From: M30B19 sp041741535
GTDB taxonomy: Bacteria > Planctomycetota > Planctomycetia > Pirellulales > Pirellulaceae
Direction of reading: 5' to 3'
Length of the DNA: 64,000 nucleotides
NCBI GenBank assembly: GCA_041741535.1
Contig: JBGSJV010000010.1
Span: 1 to 64,000 of the forward strand
Notes under the pieces: model-generated
Databases searched by the model: none
The model's input: only the letters and a program-made list of their open reading frames with translations
What the model was told of the DNA's origin: nothing
Shown: positions 1 to 8,896 of the stretch, piece after piece
How the letters are laid out: each line of letters begins with the position of its first letter
Numbering within the stretch: the first letter of the stretch is position 1
Program-made: the position numbers and the translations under genes

Positions 1-298
1 CTAAGTAATTTCTCCAGCTCAGCCCCGCTGTTCCAGAAAGCGCGCATTTAAAATCGGCCCCAAAACCTAATTCCACCCCGGAAAATACGGGCTCATGTCA
101 AAAAAATAGATCAAATTTCACTTCCAAGTCAGGGCTAAACAAGCATGTCCCTCGACCGCTGCTCGCGTGGGGCGTCGTGCTAACCTCAAAGCTCTCGCTC
201 CGACCGGATCAACCGGTCGGGGGCGGCGCTCGATCGGTTTGATCGTGGGTACAAATCGGCCCGGGAAAGCAACCGGGGACACACAGGTGGAGCAAACG
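1..298. other. Left-edge intergenic region
   Basis: No convincing gene is visible. A short perfect stem-loop lies at 200-220 (arms CCGACCGG and CCGGTCGG, loop ATCAA). It sits downstream of the minus-strand gene that ends at 299, but no T-run follows the stem on that strand, so it is not called a terminator. Confidence 0.5.
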
Positions 299-2650
299 CT
301 AGGGCGTCAGTTGCACGTCGATCTGGGCCGAGAACATCGCCAAGGGATCGCCTCGGTCATTTAAGGTCTTGGCCAAGTTGGCGATCGTCCGTGGTGCTCG
401 GCCTTGGAACAAGACTCGGTCGCCCATGGCGATCGTGACTTCCGCATCGAGATCCAACATATCATCACGCAACAACACGGCAAAGTTCGGGCGGTCGCTC
501 GATTCGATTTCGATCTTTTGTCCTTGACGCCGAGCGATCACTTTTTCCCGCTCGCGCGGCGGTTGGCTGCCGGCACTCAGCCAATAAAACCGTGAGTGCA
601 CCACGTCGTCCTGCAACCAAACGACTCGGTCAGGAATGAGGTTGCGCGTATGCTGGGCCATCCACTTCACACCCTCGGCGTCGTCTCGATCCATCCAGTG
701 TCCTTTGCCGGTGTGGACCTTGACCCAATGTGGGTAGCCTTGGGGATCCGCTTGCTGCAGCGTGGCTAATTGCTCGGACCATTGTTGCGCGATCTTGTTC
801 CGATCGTAGGCCGCATCCAATTCGCCCATGTGCAAGGTGAAGGGCAAGTTGCGCAAGCCCAGGGGCTGAGTTTCATTCGGATGGCCCGCCATCATCGCCG
901 CCGCGGCCAAGCGATCGGCCAGGCGTGGTGCCAATTGGTACACGCCGTCGCCACCCGCCGAGTAGCCGGTGATGTACACGCGATTGGGATCGATCCCTTC
1001 AAACACGATCATGTTTTCGATCAGGCGGGCAAACATCACGTCAATATGATCCTGATGCCAGAGGTTCCAGGTATCCGTCGGCGCGCGGGGCGCCACGTAA
1101 ATCCCTTCTGCCAACTCGTACAGCCGTTGCTGATTCTTCCATTGTTGGTCGTTAACTCGCTTGGGAGCTCCACCACCACCGTGCATCGACAAGTACAAAC
1201 TGTGACCGGCAGCCGGTCGTTCGCCAAAGACACGGACTTCGTAGGGCATCTTCAAGTCGCCAATGGTCAAGAGCTTTTCGCGATGTTCGGCTTCGCGTTG
1301 GACTCGCAATCGACGTTGATGCTCGGCGACCAAGATCTGTCGTGCTTGATCGGCTTGGGCTTTGGATAGCGGCGTGTTCGCAAACGGTTGCTCGGCCAAG
1401 GCCCCGCGTGTCGCTTCATCGGCGTCACACCAAGCTTGCAAGGCTTGCAACTCGGGGTCCAGCCCAGAGGTTTGTACCGTGATCAACTGTCCGTCTTCTT
1501 CCGCGACAAACGCTTGGCTCGTGGTGCTGCCGGACAAGGTCACTTCCAGTTGATAACGTCCAGGTTTCAGGGTCGCCGTCAAGTGATGATTACTGTCCGC
1601 CGATTCATCCAACGTTTGTCCGCGAAAGACCACTTCACCGGATTCGTCCTTGAGCAACAAGTTCGCGCGGCAGCGTTGGGGTTGGCCGGGCGCGAGTGCT
1701 TTGAATCGTACGTCGATCATTCCGGCAGGGCGCTCGCGAGTTGCCGCGTAACGCGCCGTGACTTCCACGGCGTAGACATGGTTTTCACCCCGGTGCCACA
1801 CCAACGGAAATTTCAAGTCGGTTCGGCGATAACTGACCGCGAAGATCCCGTGCTGACGATCGCCGAGGGTCGCTTGTGCAGCGCGGTCGGTGAACCAAGC
1901 TTGGTTCAGTTGATCGCCGGTTGGCTCGGCAGCCCCCGTGAAATGCCAACCGTTGTCCCACACTTCGATCCAGGAATGATTTCCGCTGTTGTCCGACCAC
2001 CGTGGTGTGCCCACAAACCGCGCCGGAATTCCACACGCGCGACAAGCATCGATTAGCAAAATGGACAGTCCCGTACACGAGGCGGTCTTGTTGTCCAACG
2101 TTTCCTGGGGGCCCTGATCGGGACGTCGTCGCTGCGTCGAGTAGTGCACGCCCGTTTGGCGAAACACTTCGTGGTTCAATCGAGCCGCCGCCTGACTGAT
2201 GGATTCCATATCTTTGACAATAGGCCAAAACTGTTCACGCAATTGGCGACGCACGTCGTCCCGCGTTTCATTGACGTTGGCGTAGGGCAAGACTTCGTTG
2301 AAGAAGATGTCGTCCGGAATCGTGGAGCCCCACTTGGCCGCAGCTCTGGCTTCATAAGCGATCGCCACATGCTCCAACAAAAATGCGGCCGTCAAATTTT
2401 GCAGATCGCGTGGCGGCATGTGCTGAATCAGAAACTGCAACGCCGCTTGCTGCTCTGACGGACAGTCGCGCAGTGCTTGTTCTAGTTGCCCGCGATTGTC
2501 ACCGGCCAGTTCCAACTGCGAAGTCAATTCATCCGGCGCGGCGATCGTTCGAACCGGGAACACCGGCGTCGCGGGCAACAACGAGAGAGCCAGCCAACTC
2601 CAAGTCGAAAAGAAACATCCTACGAACGCCACAATTCGGAGCCGATTCAC
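299..2650 (-). CDS. Exported transglutaminase-like / alpha-beta hydrolase fusion protein
   Basis: A two-enzyme protein. The first third carries a transglutaminase-like core: a Cys in ASCTGLSILLIDACRACGIPAR, followed by the His-containing GNHSWIEVWDNGWHF, which fits the Cys-His-Asp triad. The second half is an esterase-type alpha/beta hydrolase with MHGGGG (oxyanion region), nucleophile Ser in GYSAGG, an Asp in MGELDAAYD and a His in TGKGHW. I chose the GTG start at 2650 because a GAGG lies 6 bases upstream and the next residues (about 1-35) form a basic then hydrophobic signal segment; the reading frame stays open to 2743 (TTG/ATG alternatives). The protein is probably exported. The substrate is unknown; peptide or ester cleavage of cell-surface material is inference. 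Confidence 0.8.
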   Translation of the reverse strand: MNRLRIVAFVGCFFSTWSWLALSLLPATPVFPVRTIAAPDELTSQLELAGDNRGQLEQALRDCPSEQQAALQFLIQHMPPRDLQNLTAAFLLEHVAIAYEARAAAKWGSTIPDDIFFNEVLPYANVNETRDDVRRQLREQFWPIVKDMESISQAAARLNHEVFRQTGVHYSTQRRRPDQGPQETLDNKTASCTGLSILLIDACRACGIPARFVGTPRWSDNSGNHSWIEVWDNGWHFTGAAEPTGDQLNQAWFTDRAAQATLGDRQHGIFAVSYRRTDLKFPLVWHRGENHVYAVEVTARYAATRERPAGMIDVRFKALAPGQPQRCRANLLLKDESGEVVFRGQTLDESADSNHHLTATLKPGRYQLEVTLSGSTTSQAFVAEEDGQLITVQTSGLDPELQALQAWCDADEATRGALAEQPFANTPLSKAQADQARQILVAEHQRRLRVQREAEHREKLLTIGDLKMPYEVRVFGERPAAGHSLYLSMHGGGGAPKRVNDQQWKNQQRLYELAEGIYVAPRAPTDTWNLWHQDHIDVMFARLIENMIVFEGIDPNRVYITGYSAGGDGVYQLAPRLADRLAAAAMMAGHPNETQPLGLRNLPFTLHMGELDAAYDRNKIAQQWSEQLATLQQADPQGYPHWVKVHTGKGHWMDRDDAEGVKWMAQHTRNLIPDRVVWLQDDVVHSRFYWLSAGSQPPREREKVIARRQGQKIEIESSDRPNFAVLLRDDMLDLDAEVTIAMGDRVLFQGRAPRTIANLAKTLNDRGDPLAMFSAQIDVQLTP

Positions 2651-2767
2651 AGTGCACCTCGCCAAACGATACCCACCGGTTCGCGTCGATCCAGAACAAG
2701 GCCACGGTTTGTGGCTGTCTCGAATCAACACACGTGAGCCCATCGTAATAGCTGTTCAGCGATTCGA

Positions 2768-2953
2768 CTACCCAAGCTCATCAGCGTCCGGACGAGTGGA
2801 TTTTTGCGACATCTGACGTCGGAGTAACGTGGTCTTGAGTTGGATGACCATCTTCTTTTGATAATCGCGCATCATGTAAACGAGCACAGCCACCGCCACG
2901 TATCCCGACAATGCGATCAGGATCCAATCCCAAACGGATGGCTCGAAAAACAT
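2768..2953 (-). CDS. Small single-pass membrane protein
   Basis: About 61 residues beginning MFFEPSVWDW, with one hydrophobic segment (about residues 10-28, ILIALSGYVAVAVLVYMM) followed by a basic, charged cytoplasmic-type tail. The ATG at 2953 is preceded by GGAG 8 bases upstream; the frame is open back to 3049 without a better start. It lies between pepD and the transglutaminase fusion on the same strand. I do not recognise a family. It could be a spurious ORF, but the start signal and the membrane segment make a real small protein more likely. Confidence 0.5.
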   Translation of the reverse strand: MFFEPSVWDWILIALSGYVAVAVLVYMMRDYQKKMVIQLKTTLLRRQMSQKSTRPDADELG

Positions 2954-3070
2954 CGGGGGGGCTCCAACAGACAGGTATGGCTCAGGTTCTGAGCATGGCG
3001 GCGCGGCAAACACGTCGTCGACCCCGCCACAATGGCAGACGTCTAGCATTTGGGACGCCCTATGTCCAGA

Positions 3071-4558
3071 TCAAATGCGTTGCAATACTTCGAGCAGCAA
3101 GCGCCACGACTTCTGCACGCTGCTAACCTGGACCTGTTCGTCCGGCGAGTGGGCTCCGCGAATATTGGGGCCAAACGAAATCATTTGCACATCAGGGTAC
3201 TTCGCCCCCAAGATGCCGCACTCCAATCCGCCGTGACAGGCCGCGACTTTCGGGCTCGCGCCGAATAACTCCCGATAAGTACTGCTCATCAACTCGACAA
3301 TTCGTGACTCCGGTTGAGGTTGCCAACCTGGGTAATCGCCGCTGGTGGTCACTTCGCCTTCGAGCATCTCCCACAGAGCTACCAAGGACCGGGCCAAGTT
3401 ATCTCGCGCTGTGTTGATGCTGCTGCGCGTGAGACACCCCACCTTCCATTCGCCGTCCGCGGCAATGACGCGAGCCAAGTTGTTGGAAGTCTCGACCAAG
3501 CCAGCCATTTTCGGACTCATCCGCGCGACGCCGTTGGGGCAAGCATACAACGCCGAGAGAAACGCGAGCTGGAAACTCGTTGCCAGGCCAAACAGCGGGG
3601 GATCGGCGTCCGCGGTCTCGAATTGCCATTGAAGATCTACCGCAAAATCCGGGTCCGTGGCCTGGAGCTCCACGGCGATGGCGGCCGCCTCTTCACGCAA
3701 CCATTGCTGAGCCTCGGCAGCGACCTTCGCAGACAACGACAACAGCGCGACCGCTTCGCGTGGAATGGCGTTTCGCAAGCTTCCGCCGTCGAACTGCATG
3801 AGTTGTCCATCGAACTTCTTGGCCGCTTGCCACAACAATCGGGTCATGATCTTGTTGGCGTTGCCACGCCCCAAATGGATATCCATTCCGGAATGACCGC
3901 CTTTGAGGCCACGGACCATGATGTGCAAATAACGAGCGTTGCTCACCACACCCCTCGTCGTATAAGAACCGGTGGCCGTCACGTCCACACCACCCGCACA
4001 TCCGATGGTCAATTCGTCGTCTTCTTCCGTGTCGAGGTTGAGCAGCACTTGACCGTGAAGCAAACCTCCGGCCAACCCCTTGGCTCCGGTCATCCCCGTC
4101 TCTTCATCGATCGTAAACAACGCCTCCAGTGGTGGGTGGGGGATGTCGGTCGATGCCAAGATGGCCATGATGGCTGCCACGCCGATCCCGTTGTCGGCAC
4201 CCAAGGTCGTGCCTTTAGCCGCCACCCAGTCACCCCGCAACTCCATCTGGATGCCTTGAGTGGCGAAGTCAAACGAGGTATCGCTGTTCTTTTGATGGAC
4301 CATGTCCAAATGGGCCTGCAAGATAACTGGGGTGCGTCCTTCGAATCCAGCCGTCGCTGGCTTGCGGATGATGACGTTGCCGACCTCATCAACGATCGTG
4401 TCCAACTGCAAGCCGCGGCCAAAGTTGGCCGCAAATTGTGTGACCCGTTCCTCGTGTTTGGAAGCGCGGGGAACTTGATTCAAATCACAAAAGTGATTCC
4501 ACAACGAAGTTGGTGACAGCGCTCGGATCGACGCATGGGAATCTAGGGAACTGGACAT
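3071..4558 (-). CDS. pepD: Aminoacyl-histidine dipeptidase (peptidase M20, PepD type)
   Basis: Cytosolic dizinc dipeptidase that hydrolyses Xaa-His and other dipeptides. The M20 metal-binding and catalytic residues are in place: H83 and D85 in QAHLDMVH, D122 in LGADNGIG, the E152/E153 pair in IDEETGMTGA, D176 in NLDTEED, and a late His in ACHGGLECG. Between them is the usual M20 dimerisation domain. Length (495) is close to the Escherichia coli enzyme. It shares strand and spacing with glnA upstream (95 bp apart), but a 50-bp palindromic repeat lies between them, so co-transcription is uncertain. Confidence 0.93.
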   Translation of the reverse strand: MSSSLDSHASIRALSPTSLWNHFCDLNQVPRASKHEERVTQFAANFGRGLQLDTIVDEVGNVIIRKPATAGFEGRTPVILQAHLDMVHQKNSDTSFDFATQGIQMELRGDWVAAKGTTLGADNGIGVAAIMAILASTDIPHPPLEALFTIDEETGMTGAKGLAGGLLHGQVLLNLDTEEDDELTIGCAGGVDVTATGSYTTRGVVSNARYLHIMVRGLKGGHSGMDIHLGRGNANKIMTRLLWQAAKKFDGQLMQFDGGSLRNAIPREAVALLSLSAKVAAEAQQWLREEAAAIAVELQATDPDFAVDLQWQFETADADPPLFGLATSFQLAFLSALYACPNGVARMSPKMAGLVETSNNLARVIAADGEWKVGCLTRSSINTARDNLARSLVALWEMLEGEVTTSGDYPGWQPQPESRIVELMSSTYRELFGASPKVAACHGGLECGILGAKYPDVQMISFGPNIRGAHSPDEQVQVSSVQKSWRLLLEVLQRI

Positions 4559-4586
4559 GGCGGGGACCTTTATTACGGGTGAAATT

Positions 4587-4636
4587 GTCGTGACTCGCTC
4601 CGCGACTCATCGTTGGTGCGCGGAGCGAACGACGAC
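4587..4636. repeat. 50-bp double-hairpin palindrome, copy 1
   Basis: Begins GTCGTGACTCGCTCCGCGAC and ends GCGCGGAGCGAACGACGAC. The two halves are inverted copies of each other, and each half folds on its own. It has the same 50-bp length and layout as the copies at 30250-30299, 48213-48262 and 48281-48330. It is located between pepD and glnA. REP-like element; mobilisation is inferred. Confidence 0.8.
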
Positions 4637-4653
4637 GGTCTGACCGTTCGACT

Positions 4654-6066
4654 TTACAGGTCGTAGTACAAACAAAACTCATACGGATGTGGGCGCGACT
4701 TCATCGCGTCGATTTCGCGACGTCGTTTGTATTCGATCCAAGTGGCGATCACATCTTCCGTGAAAACACCGCCGCACAGCAAGAATGCATGGTCGTTGGC
4801 TAACGAATCCAGTGCCTCTTCCAATGTCTCGGGCAATGGCCGCATCTGCTGTTGTTCGTTGGGAGCTAGATCGTAGCTGTCCTTTTCCATCGAAGCCCCA
4901 GGATCGAGTCGCCGTTGGATCCCGTCAATAATCGCCATCGTGATCGCCGCAAATGCCAAATAAGGGTTGCAGCTAGGATCGGGACAGCGAAACTCGATCC
5001 GCTTGGAGTGTGGATGATTGGAGTACATCGGAATGCGAATGGCCGCCGACCGATTGGCACGCGAATAATCCAAAAATGCGGGTGCTTCATAACCGCCGGT
5101 CAGCCGCTTGTAACTGTTTGTGGTCGGGTTGGTGAAGGCCATGATCGCGCGCCCATGCTCCAGGATCCCGCCAATGGCGTAAAGTGCCATTTGCGACAAT
5201 CCCGCGTAACGGTCCCCCGCGAACAAGTTGTGTTCGCCCTGCCAAATCGAGACATGCGTGTGAAAACCAGAACCGCTATCGCCGTAAATGGGCTTGGGCA
5301 TAAACGTGGCCGATTTGCCATGCTGGTAGGCCACGTTCTTGACAATGTATTTGTAGATCATCATTTGGTCCGCCATCTTGACCAAATGATCGTACCGCAA
5401 GTCAATCTCGGATTGACCCGCCGTGGCAACTTCGTGATGTTGGCATTCGACATCCAGCCCACATTCGATCATCCGCAACATCATCTCGTTGCGAATGTCC
5501 ATCAACTTGTCGGTCGGTGGCAACGGGAAATAACCTTCCCGATACCGAATCTTGTAACCCTGATTTGGTTTTTCATCGCGGCCGCGATTCCACTGCGCTT
5601 CGTTACTGTCCAGGAAGTAATAGCCGCTGCGATGGTCTTGATCAAAACGCACGTCGTCAAAAATAAAAAACTCGGCCTCTGGCCCAAAGTTGATGCGGTC
5701 GCCAATCCCGGCACTCTGGAGAAATGCCGCCGCCTTCCGCGCGACGTTTCGCGGATCCCGCGAATAATCCTCGCCGGTCAACGGATCCCGGACATCACAG
5801 ATCATGGCCAACGTCGGAATCTTGGCGAACGGGTCCAAAAACCGAGTCTCCGGTTGCGGAATCAACAACATGTCGCTGTCAAAGATGTTCCGCCAACCTC
5901 GAATACTCGAGCCGTCAAAGCCAATGCCCTCGACAAAGGTCGCCTCGGTCAAGGAACTGGCCGGAATCGTGGTGTGCTGCCACCATCCCGGGAAGTCCAT
6001 GAACCGCAAGTCGATCGCTCGTACTTCCTTCTCGCGGCAAAATGCCAATACTTCCTTAGGTGTCAT
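4654..6066 (-). CDS. glnA: Glutamine synthetase, type I
   Basis: Makes glutamine from glutamate, ammonia and ATP in the cytosol as a dodecamer. Seen in the protein: the N-terminal beta-grasp domain with GFDGSSIRGW (49-58), metal-binding glutamates in FGPEAEFF (E130, E132) and GQSEIDLR (E220), the ATP-binding KPIYGDSGSGFHTH (258-271), NRSAAIRIP (338-346), and the adenylylation loop KDSYDLAPN with Y398 at the expected place. Length 470 is usual for GSI-beta. The conserved Tyr suggests control by an adenylyltransferase (GlnE), which is not in this window. A strong terminator separates it from the upstream gene, so it should have its own promoter in 6067-6152. Confidence 0.96.
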   Translation of the reverse strand: MTPKEVLAFCREKEVRAIDLRFMDFPGWWQHTTIPASSLTEATFVEGIGFDGSSIRGWRNIFDSDMLLIPQPETRFLDPFAKIPTLAMICDVRDPLTGEDYSRDPRNVARKAAAFLQSAGIGDRINFGPEAEFFIFDDVRFDQDHRSGYYFLDSNEAQWNRGRDEKPNQGYKIRYREGYFPLPPTDKLMDIRNEMMLRMIECGLDVECQHHEVATAGQSEIDLRYDHLVKMADQMMIYKYIVKNVAYQHGKSATFMPKPIYGDSGSGFHTHVSIWQGEHNLFAGDRYAGLSQMALYAIGGILEHGRAIMAFTNPTTNSYKRLTGGYEAPAFLDYSRANRSAAIRIPMYSNHPHSKRIEFRCPDPSCNPYLAFAAITMAIIDGIQRRLDPGASMEKDSYDLAPNEQQQMRPLPETLEEALDSLANDHAFLLCGGVFTEDVIATWIEYKRRREIDAMKSRPHPYEFCLYYDL

Positions 6067-6152
6067 GCGGGTTCCAGATGCGGTGTCCGAAAAAAAGCGA
6101 TCAATGACTCGCCAGAGAAATTCAGCTCATTCAACCAGGCAAAAAAACTGCC

Positions 6153-6183
6153 AAAAAAAAGCCGGTTCGCATCCCGAACCGGC
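6153..6183 (-). terminator. Rho-independent terminator of the NRDE gene
   Basis: Perfect 9-bp stem (GCCGGTTCG at 6161-6169 with CGAACCGGC at 6175-6183), 5-base loop, and on the minus strand an 8-T run (6153-6160). It lies just after the stop of the gene ending at 6207 and before glnA. Confidence 0.92.
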
Positions 6184-6206
6184 TCCTGGAAGGTCGACGA
6201 CTCCAT

Positions 6207-6983
6207 TTAGGTGTTCGTGGCCCGAATGCGGTTTTCGCGCAAACCCCGACTGAGGATATCTCGCAGAAACGGCGAAAAATCTTCGTAGCGAACCACGTCC
6301 GGTGAACCACCCGCGTATTGATAAATCGCATCGCGAGGTTTTTTGCCCAAGGCAATCAACGTCGAACTGACCGTGCCATAACCCGATTCTCGCAACACCA
6401 TGCTGGGACGACCAGGTTCTGTCATCCCTCTCGCAAACACCTTGCTGGCTAACGCCAAAAACTTCACCGGCGAATCCAACGTCTGTAGTGTCAACATCCG
6501 CCGAGCCAATCCAACACGTCCGTCGCGTGGATCGTCCAGATTGTAGTTGCCAATGATGTTGAGCCCCGGGTTGAGTTCTACCACTTCGGTCTGGGTGCTG
6601 GAGTGAATCACCCAACCACTGTCGGCATCCGCGACCACCAAATTCACGCCGTCGTATTGATCGGTATGCAACTGAGCGACAGCCATATCCACCGCTGCGC
6701 GAGCCGTAGGACATTTCAACATCTCTCGGCACAATAGCGAACGAGATTTGGTGCCAATCGCCGAACCAAACTTTTTGCGCGGAATCGCAGCCGCCATCAT
6801 TCCTCGCTGATTGACACCCAAGTATGTGCCCTTCGTTTTCGGGTCGAAGCTCGCTAAAATACGCGGCTTTCCTGATTGAATCGTCGGGTTCGGACAAGAT
6901 CGGTCCAAGGACTCCTCCCGATTGGCGGCGACTAAAATCGGCGAATCGGGAACCAGTTGATATACCAAGGCCAAAAGGCTCAT
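6207..6983 (-). CDS. NRDE / TANGO2 family protein
   Basis: The signature from which the family is named appears as ANREESLDR at residues 20-28. Further family features are the TYLGVNQRGMMAAAI strand region (about 53-67) and the later GNYNLDD. The length of 258 residues is usual. Members have been linked to Golgi organisation and haem trafficking in eukaryotes, but bacterial roles are not settled. Most members I recall start Met-Cys, with Cys2 as a possible N-terminal nucleophile; here residue 2 is Ser. It is followed by a strong terminator and is probably monocistronic. Confidence 0.85.
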   Translation of the reverse strand: MSLLALVYQLVPDSPILVAANREESLDRSCPNPTIQSGKPRILASFDPKTKGTYLGVNQRGMMAAAIPRKKFGSAIGTKSRSLLCREMLKCPTARAAVDMAVAQLHTDQYDGVNLVVADADSGWVIHSSTQTEVVELNPGLNIIGNYNLDDPRDGRVGLARRMLTLQTLDSPVKFLALASKVFARGMTEPGRPSMVLRESGYGTVSSTLIALGKKPRDAIYQYAGGSPDVVRYEDFSPFLRDILSRGLRENRIRATNT

Positions 6984-7592
6984 ATTTTTCCGTTCTTCCT
7001 AGGGTTTCGGGGAGGCTGCCCACGGAAATCCATCACGCGTCTAATGTAACAAACGTCTGCTCGTGCGACACCCCCGAACGGATAAAGCGCCAATCTTTTT
7101 TAAATAAATATTACCAAAGTAGCCGCAAACCGGAATTCAAAAACGTGCATATTATGCTGGATTCCAGAGACTTACGACTCTTTTGGTTCTGACCGGTCCA
7201 ACAAAATGTTCCTACGCGACCAAATTTTGTAACCAACCAGACTCCCCAAAAGCGGGGGACAATTTGGACAGATTGGAACGCCCATTATCGTCCCTACCCT
7301 TGTCAAAAGTGCCAGAATCCGGCAGAGAGCCGTGCACGAGACACCCGCGGGACGTTCTCGTGAATTCCACAACGATCCAGCGAAGCTTCGCCGCTAGCAC
7401 GTCGTCGATTCTTTGCAAATTCGGGATGACCAACCGGAAGCCTCGGACCATAATGCGGACCCGCAGAAGGAACTGTGGAAGCGCGATGTTGGGAGCCATT
7501 TGATTGCGAAATTGCAAACACAGTGGCTCTCGTGCTCCTTTGGAACAGCGCGCCGATAACGGAATATCAACTTCGGATCATGAGTACATTCC
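6984..7592. other. Divergent intergenic region upstream of NRDE and FabH-like genes
   Basis: About 600 bp between divergently transcribed genes. It contains an AT-rich patch near 7095-7125 that could hold promoter elements and a small GC hairpin near 7242-7260 (CCCC-AAAAG-CGGGG). Open frames exist but lack start signals and family features. I see no RNA gene. Confidence 0.4.
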
Positions 7593-8681
7593 ATGCCAGC
7601 CAGAGTCCCGCGGCGTCGCCAAGTCGAGTCGGCTTCAGCCGCTGCCCAAATTCCCCAATTAGCTGTACGTGTGGCTGCTGGGGATTTTTATGTGCCTGAT
7701 CGGGTGGTCACCAACGAAGATCTGTCCGCGTTGGGCTGCGATAGCGATTGGATCGTCCAACGGACGGGCATTCGCCAGCGGCGAATGGCGCAGCCTCACG
7801 AGTCGACGAGTGATTTGGCAGCCGAGGCGGGCCAACGATGTTTGGCAGCGGCTGGTGTGCCGGGCGAGGCCGTCGATCTGATTATTGTGGCCACGTGCAC
7901 ACCGGACCACGTCGCTCCTTCGGTATCATGTCTAGTTCAAGAGCGGATTGGCTGTCATTGGGCCGCTGCGTTTGACATCAACGCCGCCTGTAGCGGGTTT
8001 ATGTACGCCTACTTAACTGCTGCTCAGTTTGTCGCCATGGGCAGCTACCAAAACGTGTTGGTAATCGGCGCCGATGTGTTGTCGCGTTATGTCGATCCCA
8101 AAGACTCGAAAACCTATCCCTTGTTTGGGGACGGGGCTGCGGCCCTATTGTTACAGCCGAGCGGCCGCGCCGTTGTATCTTCGGCGGGCCATCGTGTCCC
8201 GGTCGCCCAAGCGGGTGATGCCGGAGTGATGGGCTTCCAGTTGGGAGCGGAGGGCAGCTTGGGACATTCGCTGCTATTCCCTGCGGGCGGATCGCGACAG
8301 CCACTCACCCCGGAAATCCTGGCCGCGGGTGGCCAATACTTACAAATGGACGGCCGCACCGTGTTCAAGTGGGCGGTGCAATGGATTCCGCAGGTCGTTG
8401 CTCAGTTGCTCCGCCAGTGCCAACTGGAAACGACCGATATCGACCTCTTTGTATTGCATCAAGCGAATTCACGGATCATCGAGGCAGCGATGGCCAGCTT
8501 GAACATTCCTGCCGAGAAGATTTGGACCAATTTGGATCGTTACGGCAACACCTGTGCCGCGAGCATCCCGGTGGCGTTGATCGAAGCCGAACGGGCCGGT
8601 GCGCTAAAACCTGGCCAACACGTGTTGTTATGCGGCTTTGGCGCCGGACTGACCTGGGGCGCGGCCGTTTTGCGCTGGTAA
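7593..8681 (+). CDS. fabH: Beta-ketoacyl-ACP synthase III (FabH type)
   Basis: Condenses acyl-CoA with malonyl-ACP to start fatty acid synthesis, or a related decarboxylating condensation. The triad is intact: Cys133 in NAACSGF, His289 in VLHQANSRI and Asn319 in YGNTCAASIP. FabH-typical DWIVQRTGIRQRR (52-64), LFGDGAAALLL (177-187) and the C-terminal GFGAGLTWGAAVLRW are present. The first 25 residues are longer than in usual FabH and rich in Arg and Ala, so the true start may be further in, although no better ATG is visible. It stands alone, away from other fab genes, so a second (non-housekeeping) ketosynthase III is possible. Confidence 0.88.
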   Translation: MPARVPRRRQVESASAAAQIPQLAVRVAAGDFYVPDRVVTNEDLSALGCDSDWIVQRTGIRQRRMAQPHESTSDLAAEAGQRCLAAAGVPGEAVDLIIVATCTPDHVAPSVSCLVQERIGCHWAAAFDINAACSGFMYAYLTAAQFVAMGSYQNVLVIGADVLSRYVDPKDSKTYPLFGDGAAALLLQPSGRAVVSSAGHRVPVAQAGDAGVMGFQLGAEGSLGHSLLFPAGGSRQPLTPEILAAGGQYLQMDGRTVFKWAVQWIPQVVAQLLRQCQLETTDIDLFVLHQANSRIIEAAMASLNIPAEKIWTNLDRYGNTCAASIPVALIEAERAGALKPGQHVLLCGFGAGLTWGAAVLRW

Positions 8682-8783
8682 TTTCCGGACCCCTCCACGT
8701 CTCGCTAAAACCCCAGACCCCTACCTTAAGCAAGCTGGTGTTACGTTATTGGGCTAAAGCGACGAACCGCCAGTCGTATCATT

Positions 8784-8818
8784 AAAAAAGGGAGTCACCC
8801 AGGTGCGTGGTGACTCCC
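8784..8818 (-). terminator. Rho-independent terminator after the beta-helix protein gene
   Basis: Perfect 10-bp stem (GGGAGTCACC at 8790-8799, GGTGACTCCC at 8809-8818), 9-base loop, followed on the minus strand by a T-run (8784-8789). It is 79 bp past the stop at 8897. Confidence 0.9.
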
Positions 8819-8896
8819 TCGTGACGGAGGACGTTGGCCCTCCGCATGTTTGCCGAGGGCTCGCGAGAATTCCCTCTGCCCGACAATGGATCAGGA

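Noticed and set aside
3314..4516. 400-codon open frame on the plus strand opposite pepD
   Set aside because: It is antisense to a clearly recognised enzyme, has no known motif, and its composition is what is expected from the reverse strand of a codon-biased gene.
4915..6210. 431-codon open frame on the plus strand opposite glnA
   Set aside because: Shadow of glutamine synthetase, no start signal and no family features.
8784..8818. Terminator for the plus-strand FabH-type gene
   Set aside because: The T-run is only on the minus strand, and the stem is over 100 bp from the FabH stop.
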